Positions 45,852 to 54,446 are shown, numbered from the stretch's first letter. The stretch: 64,000 bases of DNA from Candidatus Phycosocius bacilliformis (GCF_003112735.1 NZ_BFBR01000006.1:62001-126000); one strand, 5' to 3'. Translations and numbers: made by a program. The notes: generated by a model from the letters alone, not told the origin.

Positions 45852-46439
45852 TTAGAATGAGCGCCGCGCAATGCGGGCAACTTCAGCCTCGACCTTTTCT
45901 GCCACGATCCGCGGCAGATTAGCATCCAACCAATCTTTCAACATTGGCTTTATCAACTCACCCACCATCGCTTCGACCGTATTTCCGGAAATGAACACGC
46001 CGGGCAAGGTGGTGTTGGGTGCAAGACGGGCGAATTCAGTCGAAGCACGGTCTGCAATCGGATCGCTAACCAGACCTTGATCGAATGGGAAGCTGGGCGC
46101 GGGCTTAGGTGCTGGTGCGGCCATAACCGGTGCAGGGGGTGGCATTGGGGCCGGTTCCGGCTCCGCCCAGCGGTCTTCGACAATGATCTCATCAAGCGCC
46201 ACTTCAGGCTCGTCGACAGGCAACGCATCAAAGTCAAAGTCGGGCGATACCGTTTCAGGCATCTCCATAACAGGCTCATTCAGCTCAAGAACCTCATCCT
46301 CGAAGTCAGGGGCAGCCTGAACAGGTGCTGGCGCAGCATCTTCTGCAGCCGGCGCGCTCTCGTCCTCAGAAATAATCCGACGGATCGAGGCCAGGATCTC
46401 TTCCATCGTTGGTTCGGCTTGTGCGTCTGCTGCGCTCAT
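45852..46439 (-). CDS. popZ: Polar organizing protein PopZ (DUF2497)
   Basis: PopZ forms the polar matrix that anchors the chromosome origin through ParB and recruits cell-cycle kinases. From ATG 46439 (GGGG six bases upstream) the 195-residue protein has the N-terminal helix EPTMEEILASIRRIISEDE, an acidic proline-rich linker, and the C-terminal oligomerisation helices NTVEAMVGELIKPMLKDWLDANLPRIVAEKVEAEVARIARR (key: GELIKPMLKDWLD). This architecture and place next to valS are typical. The linker is long and Pro/Ala-rich as in dimorphic relatives. Confidence 0.93.
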   Translation of the reverse strand: MSAADAQAEPTMEEILASIRRIISEDESAPAAEDAAPAPVQAAPDFEDEVLELNEPVMEMPETVSPDFDFDALPVDEPEVALDEIIVEDRWAEPEPAPMPPPAPVMAAPAPKPAPSFPFDQGLVSDPIADRASTEFARLAPNTTLPGVFISGNTVEAMVGELIKPMLKDWLDANLPRIVAEKVEAEVARIARRSF

Positions 46440-46536
46440 TTCATCCCCACTGTGTGCGAATCGCACCTGAAGTTCAGTAAGCTAACGTGGATTAGCAATT
46501 AAAGTCTAGCGATGCGGCGAATCTGACAACAATTCG

Positions 46537-47145
46537 TTAAAATGTAAAAACAGGTTCGGCAGCAAAGCCAGGTAATTCTGGAACAAACGCATCAAAAACA
46601 ATGCGTCCAGCCACAGTCGACCCGCTCTTTGTAAGAATATTGGCAACCCCGACAGCCCCTTTGTGAATCACAAGGCATAGCCGTCCGCCCTCTGAAAGAA
46701 CCTCTGTCCAACTGTCAGGGTAGGTTTGCACTGCCCCATCGACAAACACCACATCAAACGGGCCAGCCGGTGGGTTTGTCAGCTTACCCGTCACACAGGT
46801 GACGCCGGCAATATCGGTTGGAACTTCATCCACCAAAGTCACAGCACAGCCCAATGCGGCAAAGACCGCTGCGCTATAGCCGGCCCCACCACCGATCACC
46901 AATACGCGCTCACCGGCCAGTACTCGGCCCGCTTGGGCTAATTTGGCAAAGTCGCGCGGCTTCCACAGAAGTCGGCCAGATGGGGTTGGGATTTCCACTT
47001 CGGCATAGGCAAATTCGCGCTTTTCCGGGATTACGAACGCCTCGCGCGCCACTTTACGCATGGCTGACTGTAGCGCTAGGTCGCTGACATCATTGGTGCG
47101 AACCTGACTTTCGATCATCGTGTCGCGTGCTGCGGCGAAATCCAT
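46537..47145 (-). CDS. Protein-L-isoaspartate O-methyltransferase family protein
   Basis: A 202-residue SAM-dependent methyltransferase of the PIMT family. ATG 47145 gives MDFAAARDTMIESQVRTNDV, the usual start in alphaproteobacteria; the upstream extension is a false readthrough of tRNA-Cys. SAM motif VLVIGGGAGYSAAVFAAL, VVFVDGAVQ. In many relatives a tolC gene follows, then popZ and valS. Here popZ follows directly after 97 bp. Probably repairs isoaspartyl proteins or is a divergent member. Confidence 0.87.
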   Translation of the reverse strand: MDFAAARDTMIESQVRTNDVSDLALQSAMRKVAREAFVIPEKREFAYAEVEIPTPSGRLLWKPRDFAKLAQAGRVLAGERVLVIGGGAGYSAAVFAALGCAVTLVDEVPTDIAGVTCVTGKLTNPPAGPFDVVFVDGAVQTYPDSWTEVLSEGGRLCLVIHKGAVGVANILTKSGSTVAGRIVFDAFVPELPGFAAEPVFTF

Positions 47146-47367
47146 GACGCTTCCCCATCGGTGCAAACGTGCCAAGCAGGCATAATCAGCATGCCCACTG
47201 CCCTGCTCACCCCTTACAAGTAATCGGGTCAAACGAGCAAGAATGCACGGCTGCCCAAACCAGTTGGCACAGCAATCAGTTGCAGCTTCAACCTGCACAC
47301 ATTCATTGCCCGTCAAGGCATGCTCTGTTACATCGCCGCACCCACCCGCTTTCTTTCGCGTCTCGAG

Positions 47368-47441
47368 GGCCTCGTGGCGGAGTGGTGACGCAGCGGATTG
47401 CAAATCCGTGTACCCCGGTTCGATTCCGGGCGAGGCCTCCA
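47368..47441 (+). tRNA. tRNA-Cys (GCA)
   Basis: A 74-nt cloverleaf with acceptor GGCCTCG/CGAGGCC, D-arm GTGGCGGAGTGGTGACGC, anticodon stem GGATT/AATCC around GCA, T-arm CCCCGGTTCGATTCCGGG and encoded CCA. Single-copy type in many bacteria. Confidence 0.94.
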
Positions 47442-47487
47442 TCACACGCCCTGATCCTAAATCTGACCGATTAGATCATGCGTGAGC

Positions 47488-47949
47488 TCAATCGGCCACA
47501 AGTGGCTTGTCTCCCATCAGATAGCGTGGACCCGCCCCAAACCGCGCTGCACGATCCTGTGGATTATAGAGTGCGCACTGGGCCAAAGACAAACAGCCGC
47601 AACCGATGCAGCCGCCCAACTTGTCACGTGTCGCCACCAATGCGGCGATCTTGGCATCCAATTCAGCAGCAATCGCCTCGCTTATGCCCTGCCAATCTTG
47701 CGCCGTAGGTGCCCGCCCACGCGGCAAACGAGCCAATTCGGCTTTAACTTGTTCGAGGCTCAGTCCCAAATGCTGAGCGATCTTGATGAAGGAAAGCCGG
47801 CGAATATCAGAACGGGCATAGCGTCTTTGATTGCCTGAGGTGCGGTGGGCGATAATCAAGCCGCGGGCCTCGTAGAAGCGGATCGCCGATACCGATAGGC
47901 CGGTTCGGGAAGCCATATCGCCAATGGTCAGCCCTCTGTCATCGTCCAC
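47488..47949 (-). CDS. soxR: Redox-sensing MerR-family activator SoxR
   Basis: SoxR carries a [2Fe-2S] cluster that senses redox-active compounds. GTG 47949 has GGAAGGA seven bases upstream, giving 153 residues, the normal length; the frame to 48015 uses TTG. MerR HTH at 8-30 (LTIGDMASRTGLSVSAIRFYEARGL, key: IGDMASRTGLSVSAIRFYE). The four cluster cysteines are C114, C117, C119 and C125 in CIGCGCLSLAQC, as in E. coli SoxR. It is divergent from a VOC gene with a soxbox between. Confidence 0.95.
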   Translation of the reverse strand: MDDDRGLTIGDMASRTGLSVSAIRFYEARGLIIAHRTSGNQRRYARSDIRRLSFIKIAQHLGLSLEQVKAELARLPRGRAPTAQDWQGISEAIAAELDAKIAALVATRDKLGGCIGCGCLSLAQCALYNPQDRAARFGAGPRYLMGDKPLVAD

Positions 47950-47976
47950 TGCAAATTCCTTCCAGATAAAACTTGA

Positions 47977-47994
47977 CCTCAATCTAGGTTGAGG
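47977..47994. promoter_or_regulatory. Soxbox operator (SoxR site)
   Basis: CCTCAA-N6-TTGAGG, arms identical to the E. coli soxS operator, preceded by a TTGACC -35 at 47974-47979 with the 19-bp spacing typical of MerR promoters. It lies between soxR and the VOC gene and probably controls both directions. Confidence 0.85.
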
Positions 47995-48093
47995 TTGCAC
48001 GCTGTGTTTTGTCAAGTGACCGTCAGATTTTCTGGGCGCGATCCGATCCGGTCACATCAACCACATGCGTCCCACTCAAGAGGTATCATACAA

Positions 48094-48468
48094 ATGACCC
48101 AAGCTTATCTTGAACATGTCAACGTGACCGTGGCCGATGCCAACAAGACCGCCGCATTGCTCGTGGACTTATTTGACTGGCACATCCGATGGTCTGGGCC
48201 GGCGCGCGATGGCGGCTATACGGTTCATGCCGGGACAACCGACCACTATCTTGCGGTCTATCAGCCAAGCGACGGCCAAAGCCGGAACTTTCCCAAAGGT
48301 GCTCCGCTCAATCATGTGGCCATTGTGGTGGATGACCTTGATGCTGTGGAAGCCAAAGTTATCACTCGAGGCCTAAAGCCGTTCAATCATGGCGATTATG
48401 ATCCAGGCCGCCGCTTTTACTTCTTCGATGATAATGGCATCGAGTTTGAGATTGTGTCCTATCGTTGA
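48094..48468 (+). CDS. VOC (glyoxalase/bleomycin resistance-like) protein, probable SoxR target
   Basis: A 124-residue VOC protein. ATG 48094. YLEHVNVTVADANKTAALLVDLF, TVHAGTTDHYLAVYQ, PLNHVAIVVDDLDAVE, FYFFDDNGIEFEIVSY are the four strands of the family with metal-binding His/Glu positions. Located behind the soxbox promoter, so likely induced by redox-cycling drugs; a detoxification role is inferred. Confidence 0.87.
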   Translation: MTQAYLEHVNVTVADANKTAALLVDLFDWHIRWSGPARDGGYTVHAGTTDHYLAVYQPSDGQSRNFPKGAPLNHVAIVVDDLDAVEAKVITRGLKPFNHGDYDPGRRFYFFDDNGIEFEIVSYR

Positions 48469-48634
48469 GCGATAGGCGCTTGGACTGGCGCGACGCGGAA
48501 AGTAGCTGCGCTTGTGTGCGGTGTTGGGCCGACTGGGAATAAGGTCGAAGACAGTAAGCCCTATTCAACTTGGGTCGCTGACTCCCCAGATGTGGTGAGC
48601 CCAATACTGCAAGACGACCTGAAAGGACCTGCGA

Positions 48635-49267
48635 ATGTTGATTGATCTCTTGAACTGGCGCTATGCCACCAAGAAAATGGACCCGGCCAAATCTGTGCCG
48701 GCAGAAAAAGTGGACGCCATTGTTGAAGCGATCCGTCTGGCCCCGACTTCCAGCGGCCTGCAACCTTTCGAGGTGATTGTCGTGACCAATCCAGACGTGC
48801 GTGCGCAAATCCAAGCGGCAGCATGGAATCAGGCCCAAATCACCGATGGATCGCACCTCCTGGTGCTGGCTGCCTGGGACAATTACACCACCGACCGCAT
48901 CAATATGATGTTTGACCTTGTCAATGACGAGCGCGGCTTCAGAAACGAGGGTTGGGAGAATTATCGCCAGATGTTGTTGGCGACCTACCCCCAGCGCACC
49001 GCTGAGGTCAATTATCAGCATGCCGCCCGGCAGGCCTATATCGGGCTGGGTGTCGGATTGGTGGCGGCTGCAGAAGCCGAAGTCGATGCCACCCCGATGG
49101 AGGGCTTTGACCCCGAGAAAGTCGACCAAATCCTTGGCCTCAAGGAACGCGGTTTGCGCAGTGTTGTTCTGGTGCCGCTGGGTTACCGACAGACCGACGG
49201 CGACTGGTTGGTGAATCTGAAAAAGGTGCGTCGTCCAAAGGCGGCGTTTGTGCAAGAGGTGGTTTAG
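48635..49267 (+). CDS. NAD(P)H nitroreductase, NfsB-like
   Basis: A 210-residue FMN nitroreductase: NWRYATKKMDPAKSVPAEKV, LAPTSSGLQPFEVIVV, the middle HAARQAYIGLGVGLVAAAEAEVDATPMEGFD (key: DATPMEGFD) and GLRSVVLVPLGYR are typical of the NfsB/YdgI group. It lies 166 bp behind the VOC gene on the same strand and may be co-induced through SoxR, or start from its own promoter. Confidence 0.88.
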   Translation: MLIDLLNWRYATKKMDPAKSVPAEKVDAIVEAIRLAPTSSGLQPFEVIVVTNPDVRAQIQAAAWNQAQITDGSHLLVLAAWDNYTTDRINMMFDLVNDERGFRNEGWENYRQMLLATYPQRTAEVNYQHAARQAYIGLGVGLVAAAEAEVDATPMEGFDPEKVDQILGLKERGLRSVVLVPLGYRQTDGDWLVNLKKVRRPKAAFVQEVV

Positions 49268-49324
49268 TCTCGACTGTTTTGGCCCTGACTTGGTTCACTG
49301 CCATACCCAATGGTAAATAGAATA

Positions 49325-49339
49325 TTAACCGAACATTAA
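49325..49339. promoter_or_regulatory. CtrA-type box TTAA-N7-TTAA
   Basis: TTAA at 49325-49328 and 49336-49339 with exactly seven bases between; a further TTAAC half-site at 49353-49357 and a GANTC (CcrM) site at 49345-49349. This layout is typical of cell-cycle promoters in dimorphic alphaproteobacteria. Confidence 0.6.
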
Positions 49340-49435
49340 GGTTAGAATCATATTAACCGACCCTGTCTTCTCCGGAAGACACCCCACCATACCCGATCTT
49401 GACGGGGAGCCTGTGCAGGCTCCCCGCCTTTTTTT
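49340..49435 (+). ncRNA. Candidate small RNA with UNCG hairpin and terminator
   Basis: After the CtrA box, a GTCTTC-TCCG-GAAGAC hairpin (49365-49380; RNA loop UCCG with C-G closure, a UNCG-type tetraloop) is followed 23 bp later by a strong terminator. No ORF lies between. A short transcript of about 70 nt from a CtrA-controlled promoter is plausible; alternatively it is only the 3' end of the nitroreductase transcript. The exact 5' end is unknown. Confidence 0.4.
49404..49435 (+). terminator. Strong intrinsic terminator
   Basis: A GC-rich 10-bp perfect palindromic stem (49404-49413 with 49416-49425, in practice 8 bp around a TGTGCA loop), then GCC and seven T. Confidence 0.93.
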
Positions 49436-49569
49436 AGTCTGGTCTTTTGATGGGTTGTGGCGCATCTTTTGCCCAAGCCTCCTCAATAGTTGCAGTTGCT
49501 AGCTGCATTCAATTGCTGCGGGAGGCTTGCACGACGCGAAGGTGGCGGTATAAGGCGCGCCTCACGTGT

Positions 49570-49645
49570 TCCCCGATAGCTCAGTTGGTAGAGCAAGCGA
49601 CTGTTAATCGCTCGGTCGTAGGTTCGAGCCCTACTCGGGGAGCCA
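49570..49645 (+). tRNA. tRNA-Asn (GTT)
   Basis: A 76-nt cloverleaf with acceptor TCCCCGA/TCGGGGA, D-arm TAGCTCAGTTGGTAGAGCA, anticodon stem GCGAC/ATCGC region around GTT, T-arm CGTAGGTTCGAGCCCTACT and encoded CCA, followed by five T (natural terminator). Confidence 0.95.
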
Positions 49646-49672
49646 TTTTTCTCCAGAACAATCTCACATCGA

Positions 49673-51490
49673 TCAGGCGGCTTCAGCGTTCATGCGAGCC
49701 TGCATCTCCCACAATTCGGCATAGACCCCGCCCTGGGCCAGCAAGGCGGTATGGGTGCCGCGCTCTGCCACCAAGCCATCGCGCAAGACGATGATTTCAT
49801 CGGCATCGGCCACCGTCGACAGCCTGTGTGCCACAACCAAAGTTGTCCGCCCCTTTGCCGCATCCTCAAGCGCCTCGCGCACCTCAGCCTCGGTCACTGA
49901 ATCAAGGCTGGAGGTTGCTTCATCCAAGACAAGGATCGGAGGGTTTTTGAGCAAGGCCCGGGCAATGCCGACCCGCTGACGTTCACCACCGGACAATTTC
50001 AGTCCCCGTTCGCCCACTTTGGTGGCCAGTCCCATCGGGGCTGCTGCGATCAAGCCCTCAAGGCGCGCCATACGGGCCGCTTGCTCAATCTCCTCCGGGC
50101 TGGCATCAGGCCGTCCGTAGGCAATATTATAAGCCAAAGTATCATTGAACAGGACCACATCCTGCGGCACGAGGCCGATGGCGGCGCGCACACTGGCTTG
50201 GGTGACCTCACGCAAATCCTGTCCATCAATCCTCACAGCCCCGCTCTGGGGGTCATAGAAGCGGAACAAGAGCCGCACGATGGTCGATTTGCCCGATCCA
50301 GACGGCCCAACAATGGCAACAGTCTTGCCGCTGGGAATAGCAAAGGAAACCTCGCTCAAACCAGCATGGCGGCCATCATGGACGAAGCCGACACGGTCAA
50401 ATTCGACAGTGCCGGACGTGACAGCAAGGGGTGCCGCGTTAGGCTTGTCTGCAATGTCTGGCACTTCATCAAGGAGAGCATACATCGCCTCCATATCGAT
50501 TGAGCTTTGCTTGATCTCCCGCCAGGCAAAGCCCAAAATGTTCAGGGGACCATAGAGATTGAGCATGACCAGCGTGACGGCCGCAATGTCGCCTGCCCCC
50601 ATTGTCCCATGCGAAATGGCGTAGCCCGCTGCAGCCACCATGACTGCCAGACCGAGATTCTGAATGAACCCTTGTGCGGCATTGAGACCCTGCAGCGTCG
50701 CATTGGATTGCACGGAAGCGCGCGCATAGGCGCGAACGGCTTGATTATAGCGTTCAGTCTCACGCGCCTCAGCGGCGAAGGCTTTGACCGTCTCGAAATT
50801 CATCAACGAATCGACAGCCCGACCCGTGGCCTCGCTGTCGGCATCATTCATGTCGCGACGATATTTGAGCCGCCACTCGGTAATGGCCAATGTGACGATG
50901 ACATAGATCACGACAGTCGATGCGGCGATTAAGGCAAAAAACCCGCCATAGCGAAGCCAAAGAACAGCAGCGGCCATGACAAGTTCAATCAGCGTCGGGC
51001 CGATATTGAAGGCAACAAAGCGGGTTAAAAAGTCGATGGCCCGCACACCGCGTTCAATGGTGCGCCAGACTGCGCCAGTCCGTTTGGACTGGTGAAAGCG
51101 GATTCCAAGCGAATGCACATGGCCGAACACCGCAACACCTGCACGGCGCTGAGCCTCCTCACTGACAGGCTGAAACAAGGTATCGCGTAATTGCGGCGCG
51201 GCCGAGCCAAAAAAGCGCATGGTCGCCCAAGTTCCAATTGCGAGTAGAAACACAAAGTCCCAACCCACGGAATTGGTCTTCCCCAGTGCGTTGACCGCAT
51301 CTGCCAATATCAAAGGGGCACCGACGATGAAGACCTTCGACACAAGCGTGAGCGCCAGCGCCAATCCGACGCGCACCCGCAACTCAGTGGTATCCAAGCC
51401 ACCAATCAGTTTGATCAGCCGCGTCAGCGCCTTGCCAATGGGGGAAACTTCGTTTGCGCTGTCGAATGCAGCATGTTCGCCTTTTCTCAT
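49673..51490 (-). CDS. ATM1-type ABC transporter (fused permease and ATPase)
   Basis: A 605-residue half-transporter of the ATM1/HMT1 group, in bacteria linked to glutathione conjugate or metal detoxification. From ATG 51490 there are about six TM helices, then ATPase motifs Walker A GPSGSGKST, signature LSGGERQR and Walker B ILVLDEATSSLD. The frame extends to 51637 but passes through a 15-bp tandem repeat and has no family similarity. It is divergent from the LOG gene. Confidence 0.93.
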   Translation of the reverse strand: MRKGEHAAFDSANEVSPIGKALTRLIKLIGGLDTTELRVRVGLALALTLVSKVFIVGAPLILADAVNALGKTNSVGWDFVFLLAIGTWATMRFFGSAAPQLRDTLFQPVSEEAQRRAGVAVFGHVHSLGIRFHQSKRTGAVWRTIERGVRAIDFLTRFVAFNIGPTLIELVMAAAVLWLRYGGFFALIAASTVVIYVIVTLAITEWRLKYRRDMNDADSEATGRAVDSLMNFETVKAFAAEARETERYNQAVRAYARASVQSNATLQGLNAAQGFIQNLGLAVMVAAAGYAISHGTMGAGDIAAVTLVMLNLYGPLNILGFAWREIKQSSIDMEAMYALLDEVPDIADKPNAAPLAVTSGTVEFDRVGFVHDGRHAGLSEVSFAIPSGKTVAIVGPSGSGKSTIVRLLFRFYDPQSGAVRIDGQDLREVTQASVRAAIGLVPQDVVLFNDTLAYNIAYGRPDASPEEIEQAARMARLEGLIAAAPMGLATKVGERGLKLSGGERQRVGIARALLKNPPILVLDEATSSLDSVTEAEVREALEDAAKGRTTLVVAHRLSTVADADEIIVLRDGLVAERGTHTALLAQGGVYAELWEMQARMNAEAA

Positions 51491-51526
51491 TTTATGCACA
51501 TAGTCAGTCTTGAACGAAAAGGAATA

Positions 51527-51556
51527 GCCTATCTTCTGCTGGCCTATCTTCTGCTG
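51527..51556. repeat. 15-bp tandem repeat, two copies
   Basis: GCCTATCTTCTGCTG occurs twice head to tail, in the 171-bp spacer between the ATM1-type gene and the LOG gene. It may be part of a regulatory region or a replication slip. Confidence 0.9.
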
Positions 51557-51661
51557 GTAAGGGCTGATGCATCCCAGACTGAAAAAAGGCATAGAGCCCA
51601 GCCTGTGGGAACTAGGTTCGACTGAGTCGCCATCCAAACAGGATGGCTTGAGGAATTGACG

Positions 51662-52216
51662 ATGAGCAAATTAACATCTGTCTGCGTCTATTGTGGGGCT
51701 TCGAGCCAGGTAGACCCTGCCTATCTTGATCTGGCCACACGGACCGGCCAAGCCATCGCTGCACGCGGCATTCGGCTTGTCTATGGCGGCGGCAATGTCG
51801 GACTGATGGGGGCGTCTTCTAGGGCTGCTAAAGCCGCTGGCGGTGAAGTTTTGGGTATCATGCCGCATTTCTTGACCAAATGGGAAAAACCAAATCCAGC
51901 CATTGAAACCCGTATGGTCGACACAATGCATGAGCGCAAATGGGGGTTGTTTGCTGAGTCTGATGCCTTCATCGTGCTGCCAGGCGGTATTGGTACATTG
52001 GAAGAAGTGGTTGAAACGCTTTCTTGGCAACGCTTGGAGTTACATCAAAAGCCGGTTGTCTTGATTGACCGAGCCTTCTGGCAGCCCTTCATCGACTTCA
52101 TCGAGGGTACGATCGAGTCGAAGTTCACGCCCGAAGCATTTCGCCAGTCCTTCTTCACCGCCGAAACCCCGGAAGAAGCACTTGACGGCCTCCAAGCGGC
52201 GTGTGCAGCGAGCTGA
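51662..52216 (+). CDS. LOG-family Rossmann protein (cytokinin riboside 5'-monophosphate phosphoribohydrolase-like)
   Basis: A 184-residue TIGR00730 protein. YCGASSQVDPAYLDLA, YGGGNVGLMG and the hallmark LPGGIGTLEEV are all visible. It hydrolyses nucleotide 5'-monophosphates; in plants this activates cytokinins, in bacteria its role is nucleotide salvage or unclear. ATG 51662, with TTG 51656 as an alternative. Confidence 0.93.
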   Translation: MSKLTSVCVYCGASSQVDPAYLDLATRTGQAIAARGIRLVYGGGNVGLMGASSRAAKAAGGEVLGIMPHFLTKWEKPNPAIETRMVDTMHERKWGLFAESDAFIVLPGGIGTLEEVVETLSWQRLELHQKPVVLIDRAFWQPFIDFIEGTIESKFTPEAFRQSFFTAETPEEALDGLQAACAAS

Positions 52217-52867
52217 CACCCCTCCTGTTGGCGAAAAATCTCTGTCTGCCATCTATCATGCATTGGCCGACCCTATAGCCAACCTGTCCCCCCCCTCGTG
52301 ATTGGGGTTTCGCAAAAATGCCGCCACCACATGTGCGCGCAGACAGCCAAATTGTGTCTCACTGCCCCTCGTTGACACAACCGTCGAGGGAACCCATGAA
52401 ACAAGTCAAAACAAAATAAAACAGAATAAATTTGAGTATATTTTTGATATACAATGATTAAATTTTGTCAAAAATAATGTTAAAATTTTAGATTTTCAAT
52501 TTTTTGGGGAAAATTGGCGGTTTTATGCAGCATAAACCACTGTTTTACAATCTATTTTTCTAATTAACTGTAATTGAAGATTTATTTTATGTCATCTTAA
52601 CATTAATATCCAATTTGCAACCGATTACGAAATTTACTTTACAGTACTTTCGCCAAGGAGATACCCTTAACAAAGCCTCGGCTCGCTTGGCAGGGGAAGG
52701 TCTCTAACGGGGGAAGCGGACATTTGCCGGACTGTGTCGCCGAAAGCCTCTGCGCGCGCGAAGCGGTTCCTGCATCTCAAGCCGGATTGAACGATCGATG
52801 CGCAGCCAGCTGATGGGGCCAGAATATGGCCCCTCGGCAAGACGAGAAAGAACTTCGAGGAATGATT
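52217..52867. other. Long AT-rich intergenic region upstream of the TetR array
   Basis: About 650 bp without a convincing gene. From roughly 52395 to 52650 the DNA is strikingly AT-rich with A/T runs, unlike any other part of the window. A near-perfect palindrome (GGTTTtATGC-A-GCATAAACC) lies at 52519-52538. The stretch resembles a regulatory region or horizontally acquired DNA. Confidence 0.6.
52519..52538. promoter_or_regulatory. Near-palindrome in the AT-rich region, possible TetR operator
   Basis: GGTTTTATGCAGCATAAACC: two arms of nine bases, one bulged base. It lies about 330 bp upstream of the first TetR gene. Its use as an operator is a guess from symmetry and place. Confidence 0.3.
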
Positions 52868-53602
52868 ATGGCAGCTCAGGACATACGCGGAAGCGACAGC
52901 TGGACCTTCGATCTTCATGTTCAGCGCTGGCTAAACGCGCCTGCGCGCCGTCATGATGTCGCAACGCGCGCCAAGCGTATCCTGGCGAGCGTGCTGCAGG
53001 AATGGCAAGAAGTCGGCTATCTGGAAGCTCAAATCTATCGGATTGCCAATCGGGCTGGCATGTCAACCGCGACACTCTATCGACTGTTTCCAGACAAGGG
53101 CCAACTCAGCTGTGAGGCCCTGCAAATGGGGCATGAAATCCTGATTGATCTCATCACCCAAGTTGATCACCACCCCAATCCAATTCAAGATCTGACTGAA
53201 ATGGTGCGAACCTACGCCATGGCATATCTCCAACCTGGCGTGCAGCAACTCATGCTAAGCCAGACTTTGATGCTGCTGGAGCCAGAGATTGAAGCCAGGG
53301 TCAATGATATTGCGTCAGCGAGCCAAAACCGAATTAACAGCTATTGGCACGAGAAGATTCAGTCGCTGATCGATGAAGATCTGATTCAAGCTGAAAGTTT
53401 GGACTGGCAACGCTGCCGCCTGATTGGTGCAATGGAATCACGCACGCTGGGTCGGTTCTTCTGGAATTATCCGTCCCACTCGCCTGACGTAAGTTGGCAT
53501 CATGATGCCCAAAACATCGTGATGGACTTCTTCAAGCTCTACGGCACGGAGAAGTTCAAAACCTTAAGCCGTACCTACAATTGGAATTGGACGACTGAAT
53601 GA
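52868..53602 (+). CDS. TetR-family regulator, member A of a regulator pair
   Basis: A 244-residue TetR-like regulator. ATG 52868 has GAGG seven bases upstream; ATGs at 52826 and 52862 are possible. The HTH ends with the signature STATLYRLF (residues 66-74). It is longer than a usual TetR (about 200). The ending DFFKLYGTEKFKTLSRTYNWNW shares a pattern (F-F-x-x-Y-G-T-x-x-F) with the other three TetR domains here. The middle VLQEWQEVGYLEAQI is closest to the N-half of the fused gene at 54447. Its stop overlaps the next gene by 4 bp, so A and B are co-translated, perhaps as a heterodimer. Confidence 0.87.
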   Translation: MAAQDIRGSDSWTFDLHVQRWLNAPARRHDVATRAKRILASVLQEWQEVGYLEAQIYRIANRAGMSTATLYRLFPDKGQLSCEALQMGHEILIDLITQVDHHPNPIQDLTEMVRTYAMAYLQPGVQQLMLSQTLMLLEPEIEARVNDIASASQNRINSYWHEKIQSLIDEDLIQAESLDWQRCRLIGAMESRTLGRFFWNYPSHSPDVSWHHDAQNIVMDFFKLYGTEKFKTLSRTYNWNWTTE

Positions 53603-54348
53603 CTGATGTCCTGCCGTTGACACGGGGCGATGCCTTTGTCTTGGCGAAAGTCGAGGCGTTGCTTCAACCTGTGCCCAATCGGCTGGACACGTCAAATCGA
53701 CGCAGCCGCATTGTTGCCGCTGCGGCTTATGAAAATCTGCACAATAATTTTGCGAAGCTGAACGTGCGCGATGTAGCCAAACGCGCTGGTGTCTCGACAG
53801 CCACGCTCTATCGCATTTTTCCCGATGAAAGAACGCTTTATCGGGCCGGCTATGATCTGGCTAATGATCTTTATCGACAATGGCTGTTTCGCGAGAGTAA
53901 TCACCCCAATCCATTGTTTCGCTTCAGCGAAATGCTCTCAGCCTGGGTTGAAATGTGGCCCCGGCCAATGGGGAAAAACATCCGTCCAGGACGCTTTGTC
54001 GAGCTTGACCGGCGTGATGCCATTACATCGGTCTCGACGACAACGTTTTTCAAAACTGCTTTGAGCTTCTGGCTCGGCCAAATCCGTCGATTGACAGAGG
54101 AGCGCTACCTTGATTTTGAGCCCACATACGCCACCATGGAGGAACTTTCAGGGCCGCTGGAAGCCCTGATCTTCTTTCCCACGATTCTAACCTGCCAAAC
54201 TTTCCGCTTTGAAATGAGTGCCTTTGAATATGCATGGCGGACAATTGATGATTTCATGCGCATTCACGGAACACCTCATTTCCATGCGACACGACGACGG
54301 TTGAATTGGGATGATGATCTTGTTGCATTCAGACTAAAGTTTAAGTAA
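53599..54348 (+). CDS. TetR-family regulator, member B of a regulator pair
   Basis: A 249-residue TetR-like regulator, starting inside the stop of gene A (ATGA). RLDTSNRRSRIVAAAAYENL and RAGVSTATLYRIFPDERTLY correspond closely to the C-half of the fused protein (RLDPTNRRNRILAAAIHENF, RAGVSTATLYRVFGDDRSLY). The end reads DFMRIHGTPHFHATRRRLNW, again parallel to DFFQLYGTPHFHACLQKHGW. No ligand domain signature is recognised. Followed by 98 bp, then the fused gene. Confidence 0.87.
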   Translation: MTDVLPLTRGDAFVLAKVEALLQPVPNRLDTSNRRSRIVAAAAYENLHNNFAKLNVRDVAKRAGVSTATLYRIFPDERTLYRAGYDLANDLYRQWLFRESNHPNPLFRFSEMLSAWVEMWPRPMGKNIRPGRFVELDRRDAITSVSTTTFFKTALSFWLGQIRRLTEERYLDFEPTYATMEELSGPLEALIFFPTILTCQTFRFEMSAFEYAWRTIDDFMRIHGTPHFHATRRRLNWDDDLVAFRLKFK

Positions 54349-54446
54349 CCGTCAAGTTACAGCAAAACGGGTTCTTGCGTGCGTTCATTTTAAGCCCGGT
54401 AAATCATAACCTAGGATAACATAGGGCTCTCAAGCACGCAGAAATC

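Noticed and set aside
47146-47445. N-terminal extension of the PIMT frame up to 47445
   Set aside because: It reads through tRNA-Cys on the opposite strand; the normal start is ATG 47145.
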